Assembly: GCA_900548615.1 (NCBI GenBank)
Contig: URKW01000006.1
Span: 1 to 36,100 of the forward strand
Direction of reading: 5' to 3'
Length of the DNA stretch: 36,100 nt
DNA from: an uncultured Eubacteriales bacterium
Lineage (GTDB): Bacteria; Bacillota; Clostridia; Oscillospirales; Oscillospiraceae
The position numbers and the translations under genes were made by a program. Each line of letters starts with the position of its first letter. Position 1 is the stretch's first letter. Under the pieces are notes generated by a model that had not been told where the DNA came from, did no database searches, and saw only the letters and a program-made list of their open reading frames with translations. Positions 14,421 to 22,776 of this stretch are shown here, one piece after another.

Positions 14421-14474
14421 GTAAAAAAAGAATCACAAAACCATCTAAAACAATGATTTTGTGACTCTTTTTGT
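14421..14474 (-). terminator. Terminator of tRNA operon
   Basis: GAATCACAAAA (14430-14440) pairs with TTTTGTGACTC (14457-14467) with one mismatch. On the minus strand the hairpin is followed by a long T-run. It begins right at the end of the tRNA-fMet gene. Confidence 0.7.
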
Positions 14475-14550
<76 letters not shown>

Positions 14551-14570
14551 ATATTGAGTTTTACCGGAAT

Positions 14571-14656
14571 TGGTGCCGGTGACCGGACTCGAACCGGTAC
14601 GGTATTGCTACCGGGAGATTTTAAGTCTCCTGTGTCTACCATTCCACCACACCGGC
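14571..14656 (-). tRNA. tRNA-Leu (TAA)
   Basis: This 86-nt cloverleaf has a long variable arm, anticodon TAA in the loop CTTAAAA, and an encoded CCA. It lies 20 bases upstream of tRNA-fMet on the same strand, so the two are probably one transcript. Confidence 0.95.
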
Positions 14657-14750
14657 GGATACTGGCAAGGATTAGAATACCATACTTTCTTCATTCCGTC
14701 AACCCCTTTTCAAAATTTCTTTTTGGGATCTGCGAAATTTCTTTCGACAA

Positions 14751-14781
14751 AAAGGAGAGAGCCTTGCGGCTCTCTCCTTTT
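14751..14781 (-). terminator. Thiolase terminator
   Basis: GGAGAGAGCC (14754-14763) pairs perfectly with GGCTCTCTCC (14768-14777) around TTGC. T-runs on both sides make it usable in either direction. Confidence 0.85.
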
Positions 14782-14802
14782 ATCCAATCATTCAATCGGC
14801 AC

Positions 14803-16059
14803 TCAGCACTTCTCGAAGATGGTGGCAACGCCCATACCGCCGCCGATGCACAGGGTAGCCAGACCCTTCTTGGCGTCGTCGCGCTTCTGCATCTCGTGCA
14901 GCAGGGTGACGATGATACGAGCACCGGAAGCGCCCACGGGGTGACCAAGAGAGATGGCGCCGCCGTTGACGTTGACCTTGTTGATATCGAAGTGCAGCTC
15001 GCGGGCCACAGCGATGGACTGGGCGGCGAACGCCTCGTTGGCCTCGATCAGGTCAATGTCGTCGATGGTGACACCGGCCTTGGCCATAGCCTGACGGGAA
15101 GCGGGCACAGGGCCAACGCCCATGATCTTGGGATCCACGCCGCCCTGGCCCCAGCCGATCAGCTTGGCCATGGGCTTCAGGCCGTACTTGGCCACAGCCT
15201 CGCCGGAAGCCAGCACGATGGCGGCAGCGCCGTCATTGATACCGGAGGCGTTGGCAGCGGTCACGCGCTGCTGACCCTTGTCGGCGGCGTCCCGAGCGCC
15301 GGTGACCTCAAAGGTATGTACCACCTGAGGATTGGGGGACTCGGGGCCAACGGGGAAAGCGCCCTTCAGCTTGGCGATGCCTTCCTTGGTGACGCCGGCC
15401 TTGGGATACTCGTCCTTCTTGAACTCCACGATCTCCTTCTTGACCTTGATGGGCACGGCCACGATCTCATCATCGAACTTGCCGGCGGCCTGAGCGGCCT
15501 CGGTCTTCTGCTGGGAAGCGGCGGCGAAAGCGTCCTGCTCCTCGCGGGTGATGCCCCAGATGTCGTTGATATTCTCGGCAGTGGTGCCCATGTGATAGTT
15601 GTTATAGGCGTCCCACAGGCCGTCCTTGATCATGGTGTCGACCAGTTTCTTGTCGCCCATACGAGCGCCCCAGCGGGCGTCGGGAGCGGCATAGGGAGCG
15701 GCGCTCATGTTCTCGGTACCACCGCAGACCACGATGTCACTGTCACCGGCCAGAATGGAGCGGGCGCCCTCGATAACGGACTTCATGCCGGAGCCGCACA
15801 CCATACCCACGGTATAAGCGGGAACGGAATAAGGAATGCCGGCCTTGATGGAAACCTGACGGGCAACGTTCTGACCCTGAGCAGCGGTCAGGATGCAGCC
15901 GAACATGACCTCGTCCACGTTCTCGGGAGCCACGTTGGCGCGCTTCAGCGCTTCCTTGACAACGATAGCGCCCATCTCGGCGGCGGGGGTGTTCTTCAGG
16001 GATCCGCCAAAGGAGCCGATGGCGGTACGGCAGCAGTTGACAACGTACAGATCCTTCAT
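14803..16059 (-). CDS. thlA: Acetyl-CoA C-acetyltransferase (thiolase)
   Basis: This cytoplasmic thiolase condenses two acetyl-CoA to acetoacetyl-CoA, the entry step of butyrate-type fermentation. The catalytic set is visible: the nucleophilic cysteine in MVCGSGMK, NEAFA, the histidine in GHPVGASG and the second cysteine in LCIGGGMG. At 418 residues it is about 25 longer than usual. The excess sits between LKGAFPVG and RVTAANASG, where a few residues are normally found. ATG 16059 follows AGGAGG; an upstream in-frame start is less likely. A promoter with a Rex-like operator precedes it, and it appears to be a single-gene unit. Confidence 0.93.
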   Translation of the reverse strand: MKDLYVVNCCRTAIGSFGGSLKNTPAAEMGAIVVKEALKRANVAPENVDEVMFGCILTAAQGQNVARQVSIKAGIPYSVPAYTVGMVCGSGMKSVIEGARSILAGDSDIVVCGGTENMSAAPYAAPDARWGARMGDKKLVDTMIKDGLWDAYNNYHMGTTAENINDIWGITREEQDAFAAASQQKTEAAQAAGKFDDEIVAVPIKVKKEIVEFKKDEYPKAGVTKEGIAKLKGAFPVGPESPNPQVVHTFEVTGARDAADKGQQRVTAANASGINDGAAAIVLASGEAVAKYGLKPMAKLIGWGQGGVDPKIMGVGPVPASRQAMAKAGVTIDDIDLIEANEAFAAQSIAVARELHFDINKVNVNGGAISLGHPVGASGARIIVTLLHEMQKRDDAKKGLATLCIGGGMGVATIFEKC

Positions 16060-16125
16060 GATAGTTCCTCCTAAAATCAATGTTGGAAAAATATACAGTA
16101 CACTGTGATGTGTTCCAGTGTTACT

Positions 16126-16154
16126 ATCATAGTTAATTTTTTAACATATGTCAA
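16126..16154 (-). promoter_or_regulatory. Thiolase promoter with embedded Rex-like operator
   Basis: On the minus strand TTGACA (16149-16154) and TATGAT (16126-16131) are 17 bases apart. The spacer holds GTTAATTTTTTAAC (16132-16145). With flanks it agrees with the Rex consensus TTGTTAANNNNTTAACAA at 12 of 14 fixed positions. Rex binding here would block polymerase. Confidence 0.75.
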
Positions 16155-16237
16155 TCCAAAAATCACTTTTTGTGAAAAAATCGTGATTCACGTCAGGAAT
16201 GCATTCCGTTTTTCGTCAAAACGACCAATCTTCTCCG

Positions 16238-17296
16238 TTAGCCCTGCGGCTGCTCCGCTGTCAGCTGAGCATAGAGCTTCTGCTGGCCGGCGGTATAGCG
16301 GGCGTAGAAGGACGTCAGGTCAATGGCGTTGTACACGCTGTCGTTATGCTCCACCTGTGCGCCGGAGATACGGGCGGACAGATCCTCGCCAAAGGCCATC
16401 TCGGCCACGGCGTTCAAGTCCACGGCGCGGCGCAGTGCCACATAGTAGCCGGTCTCATCCTCGATAACGTCGCTGACCTGATCCTCCGCCAGTGCGGCCA
16501 GCGCCTTGTTCAGCGTGGTCTCGTCGCAGCCGTCATAGGTGTTGCTGGCCAGAACGGTCACGTTCTCCCCTGCCTCCAACGCGGCAAAGGCGGCAGCCTT
16601 GTCGTCGGCGGTGGACAACTGGCGGGCATAATCGCCCATCAGGGCCTTGGCATCCGCCTTGGCGGCGTCGTCCAGCTCGGCGGTGCTGATGAACAGCACG
16701 TCGGCGGTCATCAGGCTATGCTCCTCCGCCAGCGCCAGCAGATCCTTGTCGCTGGGACGCAGCGCGCCATCCGTGGTGCAATAGGCGGCGTACAGCCGGT
16801 TATACAGCAGCGTGGTGCTCATCAGCTGGTCATACTGCTCCTCCGTGAGACCGTTGATCTGCAATACCTTCTGCAGATCCTCGCCGTAGGCTTCCTTCTG
16901 CTGCTGCAGGGTGGCCCCGTCATCCTCGGTCAGCGTGATGCCCATATCCTTGGCCCACTTCCGGACAGCGGCCTGCTGCTTCACCTGAGCCTCCGCCTGC
17001 TGTGCCACGTAGTCGGCGGCGGTAAAGCCCTCGCCCAGCTGCGTGCTCAGATCGGTGACGCCGTAATAGGACAGGTTCTGGGCCGAGTAAGTGACCATAT
17101 ACAGGTACTCCCAGGACTCCACCGGCTCGCCGTCCACGGTCATCACCGTTTCCGTGCCCTTCAGGCCGCTGGCCTGCTGGAGCAGAGGCTTGTCGCTGCC
17201 CAGCTTTCCCGTCATGATCATACCGGCGCAGATCAGCAGCGACAGCGCCAGGCCCACCAGAAAGCGGACGACCAGATTGAATGTTTCTTTTTTCAT
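16238..17296 (-). CDS. prsA: Membrane-anchored foldase, PrsA/SurA-like
   Basis: This 352-residue protein has an N-terminal membrane segment (VVRFLVGLALSLLICAGMIM) and then a long helical SurA-N-like region with MTVDGEPVESWEYLYM and LTEEQYDQLMSTTLLYNRLY. A C-terminal part resembles a parvulin-type prolyl isomerase domain (EDQVSDVIEDETGYYVALRR). It would help fold secreted proteins outside the membrane. No lipobox cysteine is present, so it is anchored by the helix rather than by lipid. The ATG overlaps the original mfd stop as ATGA, so it is read after mfd in one transcript. The isomerase domain is short and may be inactive. Confidence 0.75.
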   Translation of the reverse strand: MKKETFNLVVRFLVGLALSLLICAGMIMTGKLGSDKPLLQQASGLKGTETVMTVDGEPVESWEYLYMVTYSAQNLSYYGVTDLSTQLGEGFTAADYVAQQAEAQVKQQAAVRKWAKDMGITLTEDDGATLQQQKEAYGEDLQKVLQINGLTEEQYDQLMSTTLLYNRLYAAYCTTDGALRPSDKDLLALAEEHSLMTADVLFISTAELDDAAKADAKALMGDYARQLSTADDKAAAFAALEAGENVTVLASNTYDGCDETTLNKALAALAEDQVSDVIEDETGYYVALRRAVDLNAVAEMAFGEDLSARISGAQVEHNDSVYNAIDLTSFYARYTAGQQKLYAQLTAEQPQG

Positions 17297-20200
17297 GGTT
17301 GCTCCTCCTTAAAATTTCCGGCCTTGGTCTGTGCCGGTTCCTCATGTCGTAATGCCAGCTCCTCCACCAGCTTTCCTGCGGCGGACAGGGCTTCCTCCTT
17401 CGGCTGCAAATACAGCGTCAGCTTGGGCTGGGCAGTCGCGCTCAGCTGTAACCGCTGGCGGGAAGGCCCCCTTGGGAAACACACCCCTTTGTGGGAGGGC
17501 TGCTGATCTCGCCGCCGTTATGGCGGCGATATCCGGCTGCGGGCCGAAGGAAAAGATCAGCTGCGTTCCCCGCTGGGTGATGTCACACACGCCCACTTTG
17601 GCGGCGGCCGAGCGCAGCAGCGCCACATCCAGCAGCGCCGTCACCGCCTTGGGCACGTCGCCGTAGCGATCCAGCAGTTCGTCGGTCAGCTCCGCCGCAC
17701 CCTCGTTGTCACGCAGGGCGGCAATGCGGCGATAGAGATCCATCCGCTGCTCCGCCGAGGGCACGTAGCCCTCCGGGATATAGGCGGACACTGTCAGGTC
17801 GGCGGCGCAGTCCGGCGGAATTTCCGCGCGCTTGCCCTGCTGTTCCAGTACCGCGTCGTTCAGCAGCTTCAGGTACATATCGTAGCCCACGCTCATCATG
17901 TAGCCGGACTGCTCCGGCCCCAGCAGATTGCCTGCGCCGCGAATCTCCAAGTCCCGCATGGCAATGCGGAAGCCGCTGCCGAACTCCACGTACTCCCGGA
18001 TGGCGGACAGCCGCTTGCTGGCCACCTCGCTGAGCACCTTTCCGGTGCGGTAGGTAAGGTAGGCGTAGGCTCGCCGCCCCGAACGGCCCACACGGCCCCG
18101 GATCTGGTGCAGCTGGCTCAGCCCCAGACGGTCGGCCTCCTCAATAATAAGCGTGTTCACATTGGGAATGTCGATGCCCGTTTCAATGATGGTGGTGCAT
18201 ACCAGCACCTGTATCTGGCCGTCGGCCATCTGCTGCATGACGCGGCTCAGTTCCCGCTCGCCCATCTTACCGTGGGCGGTGGCGATGGCCACCTCGTCCC
18301 CCAGCAGCTGCCGTAGCCGTCCGGCGGCGTTTTCGATGTTCTCTACACGGTTGTGAAGGTAATACACCTGACCGCCCCGATCCAGCTCCCGGCGGATGGC
18401 CTCGGCGATAACACCCCAGTCGTGCTCCAGCACGTAGGTCTGCACCGGCTGGCGATCCTGCGGCGGCTCCTCGATGGTGCTCATATCCCGGATGCCGGAC
18501 AGCGCCATGTTCAGCGTCCGGGGGATCGGCGTGGCGGACAGCGTCAGGGTGTCCACCTGCTTCACCCGCTCCCGCAGCTTCTCCTTGTGGGTGACGCCGA
18601 AGCGCTGCTCCTCGTCGATGATAAGCAGTCCCAGATCCTTGAACTCCAGATTCTTGTTCAGCAGCTTGTGGGTACCGATCAGCAGGTCGACGCGACCCGC
18701 CTTCACCCGTTCCAGTATCTCCTTGATCTGTTTCGGAGTGCGGAACCGGGACAGCACCTCCACCGTCACCGGGAAAGAGCGGAACCGGTTCTGGGCGGTA
18801 GCGTAATGCTGCTGGGCCAGTACAGTGGTGGGCACCAGAATGGCCGCCTGCTTGCCGTCCAGAATGCATTTCATCACAGCCCGCAGGGCCACCTCCGTTT
18901 TGCCGTAGCCCACGTCGCCGCATAGCAGGCGATCCATGGGAACGGCCTTCTCCATGTCGCCCTTGATCTCCTCGATGGCCCGCAGCTGGTCGCCGGTCTC
19001 CTCATAGTCGAAGGCGTCCTCAAACTCCCGCTGCCACGGGCTGTCCGGCGAAAAGGCAAAGCCCGGCTGCCGCTGCCTCTGGGCGTACAGCTGGATCAGC
19101 CCCGCCGCCAGCTCCTTGGCGGCGGCCTTGGCCCGATAGGTGGTCTTGGCCCACTCGGTGCCGCCCAGCTTATTGAGCTTGGCGGGTCTGTCGCTGTCCT
19201 CGCCGCCGGCGCCGATGTACTTGCTCACCAAATCCAGCGACGTGGCGGGCACGTACAGGCAGTCGCTGCCCGCGTAGGCGATTTTGATATAATCCTTTTC
19301 CACCCCGTCCACCGGCAGGCGCAGCATCTCCACAAAACGGCCAATGCCGTGGTGGGCATGCACCACCAGATCGCCGGGGGTCAGGTCGGTATAGGACTGC
19401 AGCTTCTGGCGATTGCTGTCCTTGACCCGGCGGGGTTTCTTCTGCTTGCCGCTGACGCTCTCCGTCAGCTGGCCCTCCGTCAGCACCGCCAGCTTCAGCG
19501 ACGGCCACTCGCTTCCCGCGCTGACCGCACCCAGCAGAATAGTCGCCTGTCCCGGTTGGGGCAGGATACTGCCGTCCAGCGACAGCGCCGCCGTGATGTT
19601 CCGTCCCCGCAGCAGCTCCTGCATGTTGTTGGCTCGTACCTGACCGCCGCACAGCACCACCACACGGTACCCGGCGGCCAGATAATGCTCCATATCGGAG
19701 GCCGCCATCTCCAGCGAGCCGCCGTAGGTGCTCAGCTGCCGGGCGGAGATCTGCAGCAGCTCACCCGGCGGCAGCAGATACCGGCTGGTGGGCAGGCTGT
19801 CCATCTGGCACAGAGCAAACCGCGCCAATTGCGCCGCCGTCTCCCCCTCTGTCAGAGACAGCTCTCCCATGGCCGGAGCCATAAAGCCGTTTTCCGCCGC
19901 AGCGGCTACGTCCTCCTTTAGTTGCCACAGCCAGCCCTTCAGGCCCTCGCTGACCCGTCCGCCCTCGCACACGCAGAGGATGGCGTCCTCCGGCAGATAG
20001 TCCAGCGCCGTGGTCTTTTCCGGATACACCGCCGCCAGATACCGGTCGCAGCCGTTGGGGGCGATGCCCTGCCGCAGCGCGTTGGCGTCGGTCTCCAGCT
20101 GCCGCAGCAGCGGCTCGGTGTGTTCTTTTTTCTTCAGCTTTTTACCCGCCGCTTCCAGCGCGGCGGCGGCTTTCTCCGCTGTGTCCGCGCCCCGGAAGGG

Positions 20201-20903
20201 CAGCACCTCTCCGGCAGGCAGCAGCAGCGTTTCCTCCAGATTATGCACACGCCGCTGGGTGGTCACATCGAAGACCCCCATGGCGTCCAGCTCGTCGTCC
20301 CAGAATTCGCAGCGCACCGGCTGCTCCATAGCGGGGGAAAACACATCCAGGATCCCGCCACGCAGGGCGAACTGGCCGGGGCCCTCCACCTGCTGGCAGC
20401 GGACGTAGCCCGCCGCCGTCAGCCGGGCCGTCAGCGGCTCGATGGGGTAGCTCTCCCCCACCTTCAGCGCAATAACGGTCTCCAGCAGCACGTCCTTCGG
20501 CACGCACCGCTGCACCGCCGCGTCGATGGCGGCCACCACCAGCGGCGCTTGTCCGGACGCCATGGCGTACAGCGCCGCAAGGCGCTGATGCTCCGACCTG
20601 CGGCTCGTTCGCCGAGGCCAAGCGCCCCGGGGGGGGGGGCCGCAGCTGCCAGTCACGCCGCCGCAGCAGCGTCACATCCCGCCCCGTCAGGGCGTGGAGG
20701 TCGCCGCACAGCCGCGCGGCCTCCGTTTCGTCGCCGCACAGCAGCAGCATGGGGCGGCCCGTCTCCTGAAGCATGGCCGCCGCCAGCATAGCCCGGTGGA
20801 CGGGGGATACGCCGGTGACCATGGGCTTGTCGCGGCGCAAGGTACTGTCCAGCAGTGCGCGAGCCTCCGGCATTTGCAATAGTTCCTTTAGCAGCGCGTT
20901 CAT
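17293..20903 (-). pseudogene. mfd: Transcription-repair coupling factor, broken in two places
   Basis: The gene for Mfd, which removes stalled RNA polymerase and recruits UvrA, runs from ATG 20903 to a stop at 17293. It carries a UvrB-like N-part, the polymerase-binding domain (LVVHAHHGIGRFVEML), Walker A GDVGYGKT, the DEEQ box in IIDEEQRFGV and QIRGRVGRSGRRAYAYL. The reading frame changes between 20590 and 20656, where eleven G's occur (20629-20639). It changes again near 17470, where the frame that should carry the C-terminus (RLQLSATAQPKLTLYLQPK) is left. Without the second change the stop would overlap the prsA start. Sequencing error, real loss or programmed shifting cannot be told apart here. 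If repaired it would be about 1,190 residues, normal for Mfd. Confidence 0.85.
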
Positions 20904-20924
20904 ATCCCCCTCCTTTCTGTTAGC

Positions 20925-21083
20925 TGGCGAAAAATCTTAAGATTTTTCTGCCAATTGGTTTGCGGTCGGCTGCGCGCACCCTTCGGGTGCACTGGCGACC
21001 GAGAAGTATTTTTCCGACGTACACGCCGCCGGAAAAATGATTGAAATTTTTTGCGCCGTGCGCGGCGCAAATTCTGCGAAGCT
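20925..21083. repeat. Multi-hairpin interspersed repeat, copy A
   Basis: Four consecutive stems lie between mfd and pth. They are GAAAAATC/GATTTTTC (20929-20948), CGGTCG/CGACCG enclosing GCACCC/GGGTGC (20963-21001), TTTTTCCG/CGGAAAAA (21009-21037) and TTTGCGCC/GGCGCAAA (21050-21071). Copy B at 28314-28470 has the same order and linkers, with compensatory changes in the stems. The repeat abuts the pth stop. Confidence 0.8.
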
Positions 21084-21085
21084 CT

Positions 21086-21682
21086 TTACCCGTTGAACTT
21101 GTTCATGGCCTTGTCGGGGCCCTCCGCCATCAGGCACAGCGCCGCGTTGGCGGCGCGATCCAGCGTCTGGCGCAGCAGCTTGGCCTCGTCGCCCTTGGGC
21201 TTGCCGATGACCCAGTCGATCATCTCGTGATCCGGATGCTCCGGCATGCCCACCCCCACCTTGATGCGAGGGAATTGGTCGGTGCCCAGATGGGCGATGA
21301 TGTTCTTCAGGCCGTTGTGACCGCCGGCGCTGCCGCCCTTGCGGATGCGCAGCTTGCCCACCGGCAGCGACACATCGTCGGAGATCACCACCACATGATT
21401 CGCCGGCACCTTATAAAACCGTGCCGCCTCCCCCACCGATTCGCCGGAGAGGTTCATGTAGGTCTGGGGCTTCATCACCAGTATTTTATTGCCGTCCTTC
21501 TCAAAAATACCCGTCCACGCCTTGAAGCGCAGCTTGGGCAGTGTGAATTTTTCCTGCTCCATCAGGCTGTCCAGCGCCAGCCAGCCCATGTTGTGGCGGG
21601 TGCTTTCGTACTGCTTGCCGGGATTGCCCAGCCCCACCAGTATCCAGTTGACGCCGCCGCTCTGGTTCCGATTGAAAAACAA
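21086..21682 (-). CDS. pth: Peptidyl-tRNA hydrolase
   Basis: The 198-residue enzyme frees tRNA from prematurely released peptidyl-tRNA. Family residues are visible: LVGLGNPGKQYESTRHNMGW with the catalytic histidine, KPQTYMNLSG, the aspartate in VISDDVSLPVGKLRIRKGG and the asparagine in GGHNGLKNI. The start is a TTG at 21682 with AAGGAGGG seven bases upstream; no better ATG exists before the conserved LVGLGNPG. It lies in the order glmU, prs, pth, mfd, typical for Clostridia and bacilli. A repeat copy separates it from mfd. Confidence 0.95.
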   Translation of the reverse strand: MFFNRNQSGGVNWILVGLGNPGKQYESTRHNMGWLALDSLMEQEKFTLPKLRFKAWTGIFEKDGNKILVMKPQTYMNLSGESVGEAARFYKVPANHVVVISDDVSLPVGKLRIRKGGSAGGHNGLKNIIAHLGTDQFPRIKVGVGMPEHPDHEMIDWVIGKPKGDEAKLLRQTLDRAANAALCLMAEGPDKAMNKFNG

Positions 21683-21708
21683 GGAGCGTCCCTCCTTTTT
21701 CTATGGTA

Positions 21709-21745
21709 ATAATAGGGGAACTGCTGTGCGCAGTTCCCCTATTAT
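21709..21745 (-). terminator. Perfect 16-bp hairpin between prs and pth
   Basis: The arms 21709-21724 and 21730-21745 are exact complements around a five-base loop. It may separate prs from pth transcription, although the T-run is short (ATTATTACC on the minus strand). Confidence 0.65.
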
Positions 21746-21772
21746 AGCACCTGAAAATGAATTTGAAAAGCC

Positions 21773-22732
21773 TTAGTTAAAAAGCTTGGCGATGGAAATC
21801 TCCTGATAGATACGCTCGATGGCCTCGGCAAACATGGGGGCCACGGACAGGTACTTGATCTTTTCGCAGCCCTTGCCCATCTCCTCGGGAATGGTGTTCA
21901 GCAGAGCCATCTCCTTGATGACGCTGTTGTTGATACGCTCCAGCGCGGGGCCGGACAGCACGCCGTGGCTGGCGCAGGCGTACACGCTGTTGGCGCCGCC
22001 CACCTCCACGATGGCCTTGGCGGCGTTGCAGATGGAACCGGCGGTATCCACCATGTCGTCGAACAGGATGCAATCCTTACCGGCCACATCGCCGATGACG
22101 TTCATGACCTCGCACTGGTTGGCCTTCTGGCGGCGCTTGTCCACGATGGCCAGATTCATGTGCAGCTTCTGGGCGAAGGTACGGGCACGGGCCACGCTGC
22201 CCACGTCGGGGGACACCACCACCATATTCTCGCACTTCTCGCCGAACTTCTTGGCGTAGTAGTCCACGAACACGGGGTTGCCCAGCAGGTTGTCCACAGG
22301 GATATCAAAGAAGCCCTGGATCTGGCTGGCATGGAGATCCATGGTCAGCACGCGGTCGGCGCCGGCGGCGGTCAGCATGTTGGCCACCAGCTTGGCAGAA
22401 ATGGGGTCGCGGCTCTTGGCCTTACGGTCCTGACGGGCATAGCCGAAGTAGGGGATGACTGCAGTGACGCGGCCGGCGCTGGCACGCTTGCAGGCGTCGA
22501 TCATGATCAGCAGCTCCATCAGGCTGTCGTTGACAGGCTTGCAGGTGGAATTGATGAGGAACACGTCGCTGCCGCGGACGGTCTCATACAGGGAAACGCT
22601 GGCCTCGCCGTCAGCGAAGCTCTTGACCTCCGCCTCGCCCAGCTTGGTGCCGATGATCTTGCAGATCTCCTGCGCCAGAGCGGGGTTGGCGTTGCCGGTG
22701 AAAATTTTGATGTCCTTGCCGTGAGAAATCAT
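21773..22732 (-). CDS. prs: Ribose-phosphate pyrophosphokinase
   Basis: The 319-residue enzyme makes PRPP from ribose-5-phosphate and ATP, for nucleotides, histidine and tryptophan. Motifs are clear: KIFTGNANPALAQEI, FADGEASVSLYETVRG, PYFGYARQDRK, TMDLHASQIQGFFDIPVDNL and the PRPP-binding loop DDMVDTAGSI. Length is typical of the class I enzyme. ATG 22732 follows GGAGGA by about ten bases. It is preceded by glmU, a common pairing that links UDP-GlcNAc and PRPP supply. Nothing looks broken. Confidence 0.96.
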   Translation of the reverse strand: MISHGKDIKIFTGNANPALAQEICKIIGTKLGEAEVKSFADGEASVSLYETVRGSDVFLINSTCKPVNDSLMELLIMIDACKRASAGRVTAVIPYFGYARQDRKAKSRDPISAKLVANMLTAAGADRVLTMDLHASQIQGFFDIPVDNLLGNPVFVDYYAKKFGEKCENMVVVSPDVGSVARARTFAQKLHMNLAIVDKRRQKANQCEVMNVIGDVAGKDCILFDDMVDTAGSICNAAKAIVEVGGANSVYACASHGVLSGPALERINNSVIKEMALLNTIPEEMGKGCEKIKYLSVAPMFAEAIERIYQEISIAKLFN

Positions 22733-22776
22733 GGTGAAACATCCTCCTCTTTTGTTATTTTTTATGTAAAATTTTT

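Noticed and set aside
20937..21137. Minus-strand frame between mfd and pth
   Set aside because: It mostly translates the hairpin repeat; a similar peptide appears opposite copy B, so it is repeat-derived.
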